Assembly (NCBI RefSeq): GCF_003350205.1
Contig: NZ_QLLC01000005.1
Location: forward strand, 1-64,000
Length of the DNA: 64,000 nucleotides
Source: Brevundimonas bullata
GTDB taxonomy: Bacteria > Pseudomonadota > Alphaproteobacteria > Caulobacterales > Caulobacteraceae
Reading direction: 5' to 3'
Shown here: positions 9,222-17,959 of the stretch, one piece after another
Layout of the letters: each line of letters begins with the position of its first letter
How positions within the stretch are numbered: position 1 is the stretch's first letter
Notes under the pieces: generated by a model
Told to the model about the DNA's origin: nothing
Database searches by the model: none
What the model saw: only the letters and a program-made list of their open reading frames with translations
Position numbers and translations under genes: made by a program

Positions 9222-12176
9222 ATGCGTATCGGTCTTTGTTCGTCTGCATTCGGAGCACTCGCTGTCGCGGCGGCAATGCCTGTCGTCGCCCTAGCGCAAT
9301 CCCCTGCCGTCCAGTTCCAGGTCCCGGCGGGCCCGCTAGAAACCACTCTTCCGCTGTTCGCGGCGCAGAGCGGCGAGCAAATCCTCTATTCCACAGACCT
9401 CGTAGCCGGCCGTCAGTCTCCGGGCGTCAGCGGCGCTCTGCGAACCGATCAGGCGCTGGCTGCGCTACTGCAGGGCACGGGCCTGCGCGCGCGGCGCACG
9501 AGTCCCAATACCCTGGTTGTCTACGATCCGGACGCAAGGGCGGACGCGACAGATGAGGCTGTCGAGATTGAGGATGTTGTCGTCACGGGAAGCCTCATCC
9601 GGGGGGTCGCCGACGGCCCCTCGCCAGTCGTTACGGTGACCCGGGACGAGATGGATCGGAATGGCCGCGCAACCGTGGCCCAACTGCTCGCGAGCTTGCC
9701 GCAGAATTTCGGCGGCACAGCGAACGAAGCCGCCCTGGGAAACGGCGGCGATCGCTCTGGTACGAACTCGACATACGCCAATGGCGTCAACCTACGCGGT
9801 CTGGGCAGTGACGCCACGCTCGTCCTCATCAATGGACGCAGGCTCGCGGGTACGGGGGCCAAAGGCGACTTCGTCGATGTCTCGACAATCCCCACCGCCG
9901 CAGTCGAGCGCGTCGATATCCTGTTGGACGGAGCCTCCGCCCTTTACGGCGCCGACGCTGTCGGCGGCGTCGTGAATATCATCCTCAGAGACGACTATGA
10001 TGGCGCCGAGACCCGGGTGAGGGTCGGAAACACCTCCGACGGCGCGAGCGGCGAATATCAGGTCGCTCAGGTTCTGGGACGGCAGTGGTCGACCGGCTCG
10101 GCGATGCTGACCTACGAATACTACGACCGTGACGCCCTGGCCGGATCCGAGCGTCGGCGAGCCGGCGATGCGGACCACCGCTGGCTCGGCGGAAGCGACC
10201 GACGCTCCTTCTACAGCAATCCCGGCAACATCGTCGTTCTTGACCCCGCGACCGGCAGTTACATTCCCCGGTACAGCATCCCCGATGGCCAGAATGGGGT
10301 GGGCCTGCTCCCGGCCGACTTCCGCCTCGGGCAGACCAATCTCGAGAACTTCAGGGCGACGAGCAACATCCTGCCCCGCCAGACTCGCCAAAGCGCCTTT
10401 GCCGCCGCCCGCCAGTCTTTCGGCGATCGCTTCGACATCAGTGGCGATGCTCGGTGGGGCATGCGCGAGTATGAAACGGTCTCGACGGCGATCAGCACCC
10501 TGCTGACGGTCACCCGAGCCAACCCGTATTTTGCGTCACCGACCGGAGCCAGCTCGCACACGATCGCCTATTCCTTTCAGGGCGAGATCGCGCCTCCCAA
10601 AGTCTTCGGCGAAGTCGAATCCCTCGGCGCGAGTCTGGGCGGGACGGCTGACCTTTTTGGCGACTGGCGGCTGGAGTCCTACGTCTCGTACAGCACCGAA
10701 GAGGCCCATACCGGTTCCGACGGCGCCTTGCAGTCGACGAATCTGCGTGAAGCCCTCGGCGCGGTTGCGGACAGCCCCGCCACCTCCTTCAGCACGGCGC
10801 GCGACGGCTTTTTCACCCCCTTCGGCAGCAGCGCGTCCAACAGCGCGACCATCCTGGACTTCATCAGCGCCGGCTACACCCGAAACCAAAGTCAGACCGG
10901 AAATCTCTCTGCCAATCTCCAGATCGGCGGCACAGTCATGACGCTGCCCGGAGGGCCGCTTCGGCTCGCAACGGGGCTGAACTTCCGTAGAGAAACCTTC
11001 GAACGTCAGGTCACCAACTTCTCCTCGGGCGCGGCTCCGACCGTCGGGGCTCGCACTCAAACCGAACGCGATGTCAGCGCTGCCTTTGCGGAGTTGCGTG
11101 TCCCCTTGTTCGGCGAGACCAACGCCCTTGCCGGCCTTCACCGGCTGGAACTGTCGTTGGCGGCGCGCTTCGAAGATTATGGTGACATCGGTCAGACGAC
11201 GAGCCCGAAAGTCGGCGTCCTGTGGGAGCCGACCGAGGGCCTCCTCCTCCGGGCGAACTACGGTCGCTCCTTCCGGGCCCCTGCCCTGCGCGAACTGAAC
11301 GACGCGGCGAGCGCCAGTCCATCCATTCTACCGCGTGGATCGCTGCAGATTCTGTCGATGATCCTCTACGGCGGCAATCCCAACCTCGAGCCCGAGGAAG
11401 CGGACACATGGACCGCGGGCTTTGAGATCAAGCCGACTGGGTTGCCCGGTTTGAGATTGGGCGCAAACGTCTTCCGGACCGACTTTGACAACCGCATCGG
11501 TCAACCCGCGCTCGAAAGTATTCTCACGGCCCTTTCCGACCCTTCGCTGGCCCCGTTTGTTCGCACCCTTGATCCGGTGAACAACGCCGCCGATCGCGTA
11601 GCGGTCCAGGCCATTCTCGATCTGCCGACCACAAACCTGCGCGACCTGTTCCCCGCGAACTCCTACGGGGCCATCGTGGACGCCCGTTATGTGAACACCG
11701 CCAAGGTTCAGGTGGAGGGCCTCGATCTCTCAGCCGGCTACGGCTTCAATCTCGCGGACAACGCCTTCGATCTCGACGTTAACCTGACCTGGCTGGAGCG
11801 TTTCGACGCCCAGCCAACACCAACCTCACCGACGGTGTCCCAGCTTGATCGCCCCAACTTCCCGGTCGGCCTGCGGGGACGAGCGTCGGCGAGCTGGTCC
11901 CGCGGCCCCTGGACGGTATCGCCCTCGCTCAACCACGTGGGGAATTATGCGGACCTCACCGGTCGTCGTATCGGCTCCTGGTCCACAGCCGACGTGTTGG
12001 TGCGCTTCGCACCGGCCGGGGGTTTGCTCGACGGAACCGCCGTGTCGCTGACCGTCCAGAATCTCTTTGACCGCGATCCGCCATTCTACGACGCCCCGGA
12101 GGGGATCGCCTACGACGCGGCCAACGCGAACGTGCTCGGCCGGTTCATCTCGCTGCAGCTGACCAAGGCCTGGTGA
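9222..12176 (+). CDS. TonB-dependent outer-membrane receptor with STN signalling domain
   Basis: A 984-residue receptor. It has a signal peptide (residues 1-25, ending VVALAQS), an STN (secretin/TonB N-terminal) domain at about 30-105 that in FecA-type systems talks to FecR, a TonB box-like stretch (EIEDVVVTG), a plug domain (VNLRGLGSDATLVLINGRRLA) and a C-terminal beta-barrel ending in aromatic ...LQLTKAW. A strong ribosome-binding site (GGGGGA) precedes the ATG. In isopeptidase-type lasso loci such receptors are proposed to import the lasso peptide or a related ligand. It overlaps the isopeptidase start by one base, indicating co-translation. Confidence 0.93.
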   Translation: MRIGLCSSAFGALAVAAAMPVVALAQSPAVQFQVPAGPLETTLPLFAAQSGEQILYSTDLVAGRQSPGVSGALRTDQALAALLQGTGLRARRTSPNTLVVYDPDARADATDEAVEIEDVVVTGSLIRGVADGPSPVVTVTRDEMDRNGRATVAQLLASLPQNFGGTANEAALGNGGDRSGTNSTYANGVNLRGLGSDATLVLINGRRLAGTGAKGDFVDVSTIPTAAVERVDILLDGASALYGADAVGGVVNIILRDDYDGAETRVRVGNTSDGASGEYQVAQVLGRQWSTGSAMLTYEYYDRDALAGSERRRAGDADHRWLGGSDRRSFYSNPGNIVVLDPATGSYIPRYSIPDGQNGVGLLPADFRLGQTNLENFRATSNILPRQTRQSAFAAARQSFGDRFDISGDARWGMREYETVSTAISTLLTVTRANPYFASPTGASSHTIAYSFQGEIAPPKVFGEVESLGASLGGTADLFGDWRLESYVSYSTEEAHTGSDGALQSTNLREALGAVADSPATSFSTARDGFFTPFGSSASNSATILDFISAGYTRNQSQTGNLSANLQIGGTVMTLPGGPLRLATGLNFRRETFERQVTNFSSGAAPTVGARTQTERDVSAAFAELRVPLFGETNALAGLHRLELSLAARFEDYGDIGQTTSPKVGVLWEPTEGLLLRANYGRSFRAPALRELNDAASASPSILPRGSLQILSMILYGGNPNLEPEEADTWTAGFEIKPTGLPGLRLGANVFRTDFDNRIGQPALESILTALSDPSLAPFVRTLDPVNNAADRVAVQAILDLPTTNLRDLFPANSYGAIVDARYVNTAKVQVEGLDLSAGYGFNLADNAFDLDVNLTWLERFDAQPTPTSPTVSQLDRPNFPVGLRGRASASWSRGPWTVSPSLNHVGNYADLTGRRIGSWSTADVLVRFAPAGGLLDGTAVSLTVQNLFDRDPPFYDAPEGIAYDAANANVLGRFISLQLTKAW

Positions 12177-14626
12177 TGCGACAGCTTCCGTTGATGCTCG
12201 CCCTCGCGGCAAGCCTGGCCGGAGTCTGTCCGGCGTCCGCTCAGACCCATCGGTTCGGAGTGGAGGATCTGATTAAACGGGAGGGTGTCGGTCAGGTCCG
12301 GGCCAGCCCCGATGGCCGCTGGGTGGTCGTGGAGCGACAGGCCGCCCACGACCAGGCTGCGACCTATCGCTTCCAGACCATGACCTACGCGCTGTTGACC
12401 GAACTGGAGATACACGCGGCGGACAAAACGTCGCCGCCGCGGCGGTTTGCAGCGGCGGGTCACGACGTCGGTTATCTCGCGGGCCCCTTCTCGCCGAGCG
12501 GCGCGCGGATGGTGGTGGTCAAGGTCACCGAGGCCACCTACCGACTGGGTATCCTCACCTTGGCGAGCGGCGCCGTTCAGTGGCTCTCGATCACGCCGGA
12601 ACAGAGCCAGTTCGGGCGCTCCATCGCCTGGAGATCAGAGACCGAAGTCGCCGTCATTGCTCGGCCGCTTGACGATTTCCCAATCCAGATGCGGGTCGGG
12701 TTTCAAACCCAGGACAGGATTGAAAGCCTTTGGCGCAACGCGGCCTCCGGTCATGCCTCGAGCGGCGTTTACATCCCCAGTGGCGCGACGCGCGATGCTC
12801 GCGCTCAAGCCCTGCCCTCAAGCCTTATCCTCGTCAACGCCCAGACCGGCAGCCAGCGGGTTCTGGCGCAGGGCGAATGGTTCGATATGGCGCTGTCGCC
12901 GGATGGACGCCGTCTCGCCGCCCTTCGCAACGCCGAGGACATCCAGCCCACCCCGGATCGACCCCTCCTGGTCGGGGATCCCATTCGTCGCCGGCGTCTC
13001 GCGGTGATTGATCTCGACAGCGGCGCTGTGGCCGATCCGCTGCCGGGCGAGGACCTCGCCATGTATCTGATGTCCTGGTCCCCGGATTCCTCGCGCCTGC
13101 TCGCTTACGGCCGCCCCTCCGTATCGGCGGACTTTGATGAGGGCGGTCGCTACTGGCTCATCGGTCGCGACGGACGGGCAACAAGGCTCGACACGGGCAC
13201 GGACCGGCCCTGGCTGCAGAGGACCTGGGACGGCGTCGCCATCCCTCTGGGGAGCTGGGACGGTACGCGGCCCCTGATACAGGTCGGCGAAACTGATCAG
13301 AACCGCCATTGGCGACGGGATGACGGCGCCCGCTTCCCGGTCAAGGAATCCGGTGAACGGATCGCCCGCTTCGAGGGCCAGACTATGGTTCAGCGCCGCG
13401 ACGGGCTCTATGCCCTCGATGGGGCCAAGGCTGTTTCGGGTCGGCTGGTGGACCTGGGGCAGATGTCCGACGGCGCCAATCCCGCGCAATGGAACCCCAA
13501 TCCCGTTCTTTTTGGGCAGGGATCGGTTATTGACGGGGCTTGTATCCACACCGCGGCGCCGTCGCCTCCGGTCTGTGTTTCTCCCATTCCTGAGGGTGAG
13601 CGTCCTCTAGCGGCGCTCCCCTCCGGGATCGTGACGACCGGCCTGGACGAACGCGGCGTCACCACCGTACGCCTTCATACATTGGGTGAGGTCCAGACGC
13701 TTACGACCGTCAACGCCGCGTGGCGTGACATCGACTGGGGTCGCGTCGAGCCCGTCGCTCACTTGGGACCGGAGGGTCAGTCCCTGACGAGCTGGCTCCT
13801 GCTTCCTCCAAACATGGCGGTTGGAGAGCGCCCGCCTGTCGTGGTGCAGATCTATCCCGGTGCAACTCTGTCGGCGCCGCCGGCGACGATCCTGCCCGGG
13901 TCCAGGAATCCGCAAAACAATCCATCGGTGATCGCCGGGGCAGGCTATGCCGTTCTCATCGCCAATCTGCCGCACCCAGCGTCCGGACCTCGAATGGACG
14001 ATCTCGCTGAGCGCATCTTCGCCATCGTTGACGAAGCCGGCCGTCGGGGACTGATCGATCCGGACCGGGTCGCCGTGACCGGCCACAGTTACGGCGCCTA
14101 TTCGAGCCTGCGCGCTGCGACCCAGTCGGACCGCTTCAAGGCAGTGATCGCCACCAGCGGGTATCCGGAGCTGACGCGCTCGATGGAACTGCCGCCCTTC
14201 TTCCGCGTGTCCCCGGACGAGGGCGTTCCGGTCGGACAGATGGCCGGATGGGGCGAGACGGGCCAAGGGCGGTTCGGCGCCTTCTCAACCTCCCCGGAGA
14301 ACTACGTCGCCCAGAGCCCTCTCTTCAGTGTCGAACGTCTGAGAAGCCCTACCCTTCTCGCTGAGGGCGATCAGGAGAACGCCCGCATGGGCGCGCTGTT
14401 CAGCGCACTCTATCGACTGAACCGCGAAGCCGCCTTGGTGACCTACTATGGCGAGGGTCATGTCTATGAGAGCCCCGGCAATGTGAGGGACCTACACGCG
14501 CGCATCCTGGATTGGCTGGCTCGATATCTCGGTCCGCCAGCGCGCCTCGAGCCGCTGCGTCCAGCGCCGCGCCCAGACCTCGAGCACCCCGAGCAGCAAG
14601 GGCCGGTTGGCGCCGGGACTCCATAA
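12176..14626 (+). CDS. Lasso peptide isopeptidase (prolyl-oligopeptidase family S9)
   Basis: 816 residues: signal-like N-terminus (LALAASLAGVCPASAQ), a beta-propeller region, and a C-terminal alpha/beta-hydrolase domain with a visible Ser-Asp-His triad: S638 in GHSYGAY, D732 in AEGDQENAR and H762 in GEGHVYES. In AtxE-like enzymes this fold cleaves the isopeptide bond of the matching lasso peptide. The assignment rests on context: directly after the sigma-FecR-receptor set and convergent with lasso B/C genes. Its ATG overlaps the receptor stop. The apparent signal peptide would place it in the periplasm, whereas AtxE-type enzymes are usually described as cytoplasmic, so its location deserves attention. 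The last 135 bases overlap the end of the cyclase gene on the other strand. Confidence 0.82.
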   Translation: MRQLPLMLALAASLAGVCPASAQTHRFGVEDLIKREGVGQVRASPDGRWVVVERQAAHDQAATYRFQTMTYALLTELEIHAADKTSPPRRFAAAGHDVGYLAGPFSPSGARMVVVKVTEATYRLGILTLASGAVQWLSITPEQSQFGRSIAWRSETEVAVIARPLDDFPIQMRVGFQTQDRIESLWRNAASGHASSGVYIPSGATRDARAQALPSSLILVNAQTGSQRVLAQGEWFDMALSPDGRRLAALRNAEDIQPTPDRPLLVGDPIRRRRLAVIDLDSGAVADPLPGEDLAMYLMSWSPDSSRLLAYGRPSVSADFDEGGRYWLIGRDGRATRLDTGTDRPWLQRTWDGVAIPLGSWDGTRPLIQVGETDQNRHWRRDDGARFPVKESGERIARFEGQTMVQRRDGLYALDGAKAVSGRLVDLGQMSDGANPAQWNPNPVLFGQGSVIDGACIHTAAPSPPVCVSPIPEGERPLAALPSGIVTTGLDERGVTTVRLHTLGEVQTLTTVNAAWRDIDWGRVEPVAHLGPEGQSLTSWLLLPPNMAVGERPPVVVQIYPGATLSAPPATILPGSRNPQNNPSVIAGAGYAVLIANLPHPASGPRMDDLAERIFAIVDEAGRRGLIDPDRVAVTGHSYGAYSSLRAATQSDRFKAVIATSGYPELTRSMELPPFFRVSPDEGVPVGQMAGWGETGQGRFGAFSTSPENYVAQSPLFSVERLRSPTLLAEGDQENARMGALFSALYRLNREAALVTYYGEGHVYESPGNVRDLHARILDWLARYLGPPARLEPLRPAPRPDLEHPEQQGPVGAGTP

Positions 14627-16258
14627 GAGACGTTCAGGCTCCAGATCCCGACCGAGCTCCACCCGATCGAACAATCGATGCTCGACCATCAGCCCGTCCA
14701 TCAGAAAGGGACGCAGGTCGGGAAGGCTGCTCTGGACGACGTGTCCGTAGAACCGGCCCAGATCACCCTTGTCACGACGCTGGGCGATGGACGGCGGTAA
14801 ACGGCCCGCGAAGGCTTTGCGCGCAAGGCCGCGGTCTCTCGGACCCAACGTCAGGCGATCGGCGGGGATCGCGAGGCAATGCTCCATCACGGGCTGACTG
14901 AGCAGGGGATGGATCAGGTCGGCGGCCCTCGCGCGCAGACAATCGCTCCAGAAAAGCTGGCAGTTGGCGAGACGGTGCACCTGTCCATACTTCCCCGGCG
15001 GAAGATCTGCGGCATCCCCCAGCCACGGATGGAGCGGCGCGGCCGAAGGCTTTCGGGGCGGAGGCCAAAGGGCCAGACGCGCAAGCGTCCAGGCGGAATG
15101 GCGGGTCCACCTGGCCATTTCGCCCCAGTAGCGCGGGCGGAACCCGGCCAGCCCTTCGCGGCGCCGGCGGTCCACCACGATGCGGGGCTCTGGCGCCTGA
15201 TAGAAGACTGCGTCCCCGCCCTGCCCCGTCACGAGGGCGGTGGCGCGCCCCTGCCGCAGGCGTCGGGCGACGTCGCGATCATAGGCCACGTCGACGCCAT
15301 GCAGTGCGGGGCGAATGCCTTCACCCAGCGGGCGCAGAAGCGCTTCGGTGATGGCTGCAACCGGCTTTCTGGCCGCCTCGAGGCGCAGTCCTGATTTCTC
15401 GGCCGCCGCCAGTGCGTAAGCTCGTTCATCACCCTCGTTCCAATCAGCGAAATAGTTGACGAAGCGCGCCCGCGGGCCCAGCCCCGCGGCCGCGACGCTT
15501 CCCGAAACGATGGCCGAATCGAGCCCGCCGGAAATCTCTCCCTGGATGCGCTCATGGTGTGCGAGAGAGACGGCCACCACCTGATCCACGAGGGCGCGAA
15601 GTGCGTCAGGGCTGTCGTCAAACGCGGTCCCGACAAAGCGGGACGGACGCCAGAGGGCATAGCGCTCCATGGTGTCGCCGAGAAGAACCATATCTCCGGG
15701 CGTGACGACGTTCAGGCCTCGGAGCGGAGGTCGGTCGCTGAGCAGTCCGGGATCGTTCGACAGCGTCGCCAATACCTCCCAATCGATCGCGATCTCCGGT
15801 GGCAGGAGAGCATCCGCAACCTCTGGAGGCTGATCGGACGCCAGTCTCAGCCCCCCGCTGCGCCACCACACGCAATCGATGGCGCCGGTTGGGTCTCGAA
15901 TAAGAACGAGACGGCTTTCGTCGTCGCGCCAAGCCAGAATATAGCGTCCCCAACCGGATCGGACGACCTCCGATCCCAGGCTCCCTGCTGTTCGGCTCGT
16001 GCCAATGATCGAGGACAAGGATCGGTCGCTCGGTCGCCACGTTCCGATCTGGATGTGGCGGCGATGGACCTGCCGCACGGCCACGGTCGCGTTGGGTCCC
16101 AGGAAGACTTCGATGTGGTCAACAACAAGAGCCGATCGCCAACCCGCTGCCAGAAGGTCCCGGCGGACTTGATCGAGGCGATCCCGATCGGCTGGCGTCG
16201 CGTGGCTGCTGTCGATCAGAAGGTAAGCCCGCGCATCGACAGCGGGCGTCATCGGCAC
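14492..16258 (-). CDS. Lasso peptide cyclase (asparagine synthetase-like, C protein)
   Basis: A 588-residue asparagine-synthetase homologue that adenylates the ring Glu/Asp of the core and closes the isopeptide bond to the N-terminus. The ATP-binding SGGLDS motif is at residues 243-248, preceded by a degenerate N-terminal glutaminase-like domain without the catalytic N-terminal Cys2, as usual for lasso cyclases. The C-terminal part (LLGVLEVWARRW) matches the family's usual end. The start at 16258 overlaps the B gene by ten bases, so B and C are probably translated together. The 3' end runs 135 bases into the isopeptidase gene on the opposite strand. Confidence 0.9.
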   Translation of the reverse strand: MPMTPAVDARAYLLIDSSHATPADRDRLDQVRRDLLAAGWRSALVVDHIEVFLGPNATVAVRQVHRRHIQIGTWRPSDRSLSSIIGTSRTAGSLGSEVVRSGWGRYILAWRDDESRLVLIRDPTGAIDCVWWRSGGLRLASDQPPEVADALLPPEIAIDWEVLATLSNDPGLLSDRPPLRGLNVVTPGDMVLLGDTMERYALWRPSRFVGTAFDDSPDALRALVDQVVAVSLAHHERIQGEISGGLDSAIVSGSVAAAGLGPRARFVNYFADWNEGDERAYALAAAEKSGLRLEAARKPVAAITEALLRPLGEGIRPALHGVDVAYDRDVARRLRQGRATALVTGQGGDAVFYQAPEPRIVVDRRRREGLAGFRPRYWGEMARWTRHSAWTLARLALWPPPRKPSAAPLHPWLGDAADLPPGKYGQVHRLANCQLFWSDCLRARAADLIHPLLSQPVMEHCLAIPADRLTLGPRDRGLARKAFAGRLPPSIAQRRDKGDLGRFYGHVVQSSLPDLRPFLMDGLMVEHRLFDRVELGRDLEPERLLWSPGANRPLLLGVLEVWARRWTQRLEARWRTEISSQPIQDARV

Positions 16259-16872
16259 AGCAGGGGCTGGTAGGCAGACAGGCGTTCGACATCATCATTC
16301 AGGCAGGTGTCACCCACCTGAACCCAACAATGCGCCATGAATGGAAAGAGTCTCACCCCGAACACCCAGTCGGCCCGGAGACCCTGCCGATGCAGGGCCT
16401 GAACGAGCAAAGCCGACCGAACGAGGCATTCACCCTCGATCGGGAGCCAGGGCTGCAGTCGCCAGAAAGCCGTCGCAGCGCGCTGCACATCCGGCTCGGC
16501 CGCAGGTCGTAGCGGGGGTTCAGAGAAATAGGCGGTGATCCCGGACCCGGCCGGGATCTTCCGCACCGCGAGCGCGGCGGCGAGACCCGCGTGGATATCG
16601 CGCCATGATACGGCGGCGGGGTCGTGGATAACGGTCCGCGCGGGTTTCGCCGGTAGCGCTCGCACCAACGGTGGCGCTTGGGCTTGAAGCAGTCCCGCCG
16701 CCTGGAGGGTGTCTCGCGTCGAACCGCCCAGGACTTCAGCTCCGCCGTCAGATCGGCGCACGACGGTCTCACCGCCGCTTGGCAGACAGAAATAGTTGTC
16801 GGCCTCGAGATCCAGGATCACGAGCGCCGTGTCGATGACGGCCGCATGCACGCCGGTCTTCAGAAACATCAT
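16249..16872 (-). CDS. Lasso leader-binding and leader-peptidase protein (fused B1-B2)
   Basis: 207 residues combining a PqqD-like leader-recognition half (about 1-75) and a transglutaminase-like cysteine protease half (about 125-207) with triad C149 (GECLVRSALL), H181 (FMAHCWVQ) and D193 (LNDDVERL). It would bind the precursor leader and cut after the Thr-x leader end. The ATG at 16872 was chosen because homology begins there (FLKTGVHAAVIDTALVILDL); a second ATG follows at 16869. It lies 53 bases downstream of the precursor stop, across a strong hairpin. The fused B form is typical of proteobacterial lasso loci. Confidence 0.9.
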   Translation of the reverse strand: MMFLKTGVHAAVIDTALVILDLEADNYFCLPSGGETVVRRSDGGAEVLGGSTRDTLQAAGLLQAQAPPLVRALPAKPARTVIHDPAAVSWRDIHAGLAAALAVRKIPAGSGITAYFSEPPLRPAAEPDVQRAATAFWRLQPWLPIEGECLVRSALLVQALHRQGLRADWVFGVRLFPFMAHCWVQVGDTCLNDDVERLSAYQPLLCR

Positions 16873-16890
16873 GAGAGATCGCCCTGATGA

Positions 16891-16919
16891 GGACGCCGGC
16901 CCCTGACGGGCCGACGTCC
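16891..16919. promoter_or_regulatory. Hairpin between precursor A and gene B (probable attenuator)
   Basis: Arms GGACG-C-CGGCCC (16891-16902) and GGGCCG-A-CGTCC (16908-16919) pair over 11 of 12 positions around a five-base loop. It sits between the precursor stop and the B start, with no long T-run. The likely role is partial termination or RNA stabilisation so that precursor mRNA exceeds enzyme mRNA, as proposed for other A-B gaps in lasso loci. Confidence 0.6.
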
Positions 16920-16925
16920 CTTCGT

Positions 16926-17159
16926 TCAGTGGAAACGCACGCCGGTCATGGTCCAACGCTGGACCGGGATCAGCTCGAACTCGCCGTCCGGCGAGTCCGC
17001 CCGAGTCTGGTCCGCGGCGGAGCCGAGCCGGAGCAGGCCCGATCCGGCCTCGTCGTAATACTGGATCGGATTCAGTTCGGGCTTCTCGACGCCGACTTCG
17101 GCGCGGGTGTGATGGGCGGCCGACCCCAGGGAGATCAGACGCGTCAGGTTCTTCAGCAT
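16926..17159 (-). CDS. Lasso peptide precursor with two tandem cores
   Basis: 77 residues. Start fixed by AGGAGG nine bases before the ATG. Residues 11-19 (LGSAAHHTR) form a leader end with Thr at -2, followed by core 1 from A20 with Glu at position 9 (E28): AEVGVEKPELNPIQYYDEA. Residues 45-53 (LGSAADQTR) repeat the leader end and are followed by core 2 from A54 with Glu at position 9 (E62): ADSPDGEFELIPVQRWTM. The two halves align with a constant offset of 34 residues and no gaps (L-G-S-A-A, T-R-A, E-L-x-P-[IV]-Q). Both cores could form nine-residue rings (Ala1 to Glu9). Core 1 resembles the remembered pattern of caulonodin VI. Cleavage at the second site would leave core 1 with a long tail needing trimming. 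A decayed second unit is the main alternative. Confidence 0.88.
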   Translation of the reverse strand: MLKNLTRLISLGSAAHHTRAEVGVEKPELNPIQYYDEAGSGLLRLGSAADQTRADSPDGEFELIPVQRWTMTGVRFH

Positions 17160-17220
17160 GGTGATTGCCTCCTATGCCGGGCGGGATTGCCCGACGCCGT
17201 CAGGAGGCGCGTACGCCGTC

Positions 17221-17248
17221 GTATTTTCAAACTATATTTGGAATATAC
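17221..17248. promoter_or_regulatory. AT-rich imperfect palindrome in the lasso precursor promoter region
   Basis: A 28-base near-palindrome, with the half-sites starting GTATTTTCAAAC and ending TTTGGAATATAC, matches its reverse complement at 11 of 14 positions per half. It lies between the gntR stop and the precursor gene, about 60 bases before the precursor ATG, and is much richer in A/T than its surroundings. It is a candidate operator for the adjacent GntR-type protein and probably overlaps the promoter. Confidence 0.55.
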
Positions 17249-17249
17249 T

Positions 17250-17846
17250 TCACACAGACTGACGCATCACCTTCTCCAGGGCCGAAGAAAGGGCGAAGCG
17301 ACCCTCATGATACTCGTAGAGCGCAGCCGCCAACTCCCCGCTCCCGCCCTCTGACCGGAGGCGTTCAATTTCGAGCGCGATGTCCAATCCAGTATTCTGC
17401 AGGACCGCTTCAACCCTGCGGATCGGTCTGAGCTGCGCAGAGACCCGCCGATAGGCTTCGAAGACGGCGCTGTTCCCCCCATGCTGCGCGAGCTGATCGA
17501 ACACGAGCTCGACCCGCAGGACCGGATCCGTCGGCGGGTCCGCCGTCGGCGCTTGGGGCGCAAAGCCCTCTTCGGAGCCCCACCGCAGGAACTTGTGATG
17601 AAGCTCGTAAAGGCCAATGATATCAGAGGCGGTGAGGCTCGGGGCGAAGTAGCCTCGTCCTGGCCGATGCTCGATAATGCCCTCGCCAGCGAGGTGGGCC
17701 AGCGCCTCGCGTACAGGCGTTGGACTGAGACCGAGTTCGTTCGCAAGACTGGTTGCGACCAGAGGACGCCCCCAACCGAACCGACCCGCTGCGGCATAAC
17801 CAGCAAGGGCGCTGTGGGCGACCGCGAACTGATCGCGTTCGCGCAT
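17250..17846 (-). CDS. GntR-family transcriptional regulator
   Basis: 198 residues. The N-terminal winged helix-turn-helix is typical of the FadR subgroup (VATSLANELGLSPTPVREALAHLAGEGIIEHRPGRGYF, residues about 30-70), followed by a mostly helical FCD-like effector domain. It would sense a small ligand and bind a palindromic operator. It lies just upstream of the lasso precursor, in the same direction, with a 28-base palindrome between them, so control of the lasso biosynthetic genes is likely. The ATG at 17846 is the first start that includes the whole HTH. Confidence 0.85.
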   Translation of the reverse strand: MRERDQFAVAHSALAGYAAAGRFGWGRPLVATSLANELGLSPTPVREALAHLAGEGIIEHRPGRGYFAPSLTASDIIGLYELHHKFLRWGSEEGFAPQAPTADPPTDPVLRVELVFDQLAQHGGNSAVFEAYRRVSAQLRPIRRVEAVLQNTGLDIALEIERLRSEGGSGELAAALYEYHEGRFALSSALEKVMRQSV

Positions 17847-17959
17847 CAGGATACGGTTCCCGGCGCCCCGCGCGAAGCCGCGCTTCCGGAGCGACCGTAC
17901 GAAGCGCGGAAAGCCGCGAACTGACCAGTAGCGGCAATGCGTTTTTTAGTTTCCATTCG

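Noticed and set aside
9792..10391. Minus-strand open frame inside the TonB receptor gene
   Set aside because: Antisense shadow in GC-rich DNA; the plus-strand receptor motifs are unmistakable.
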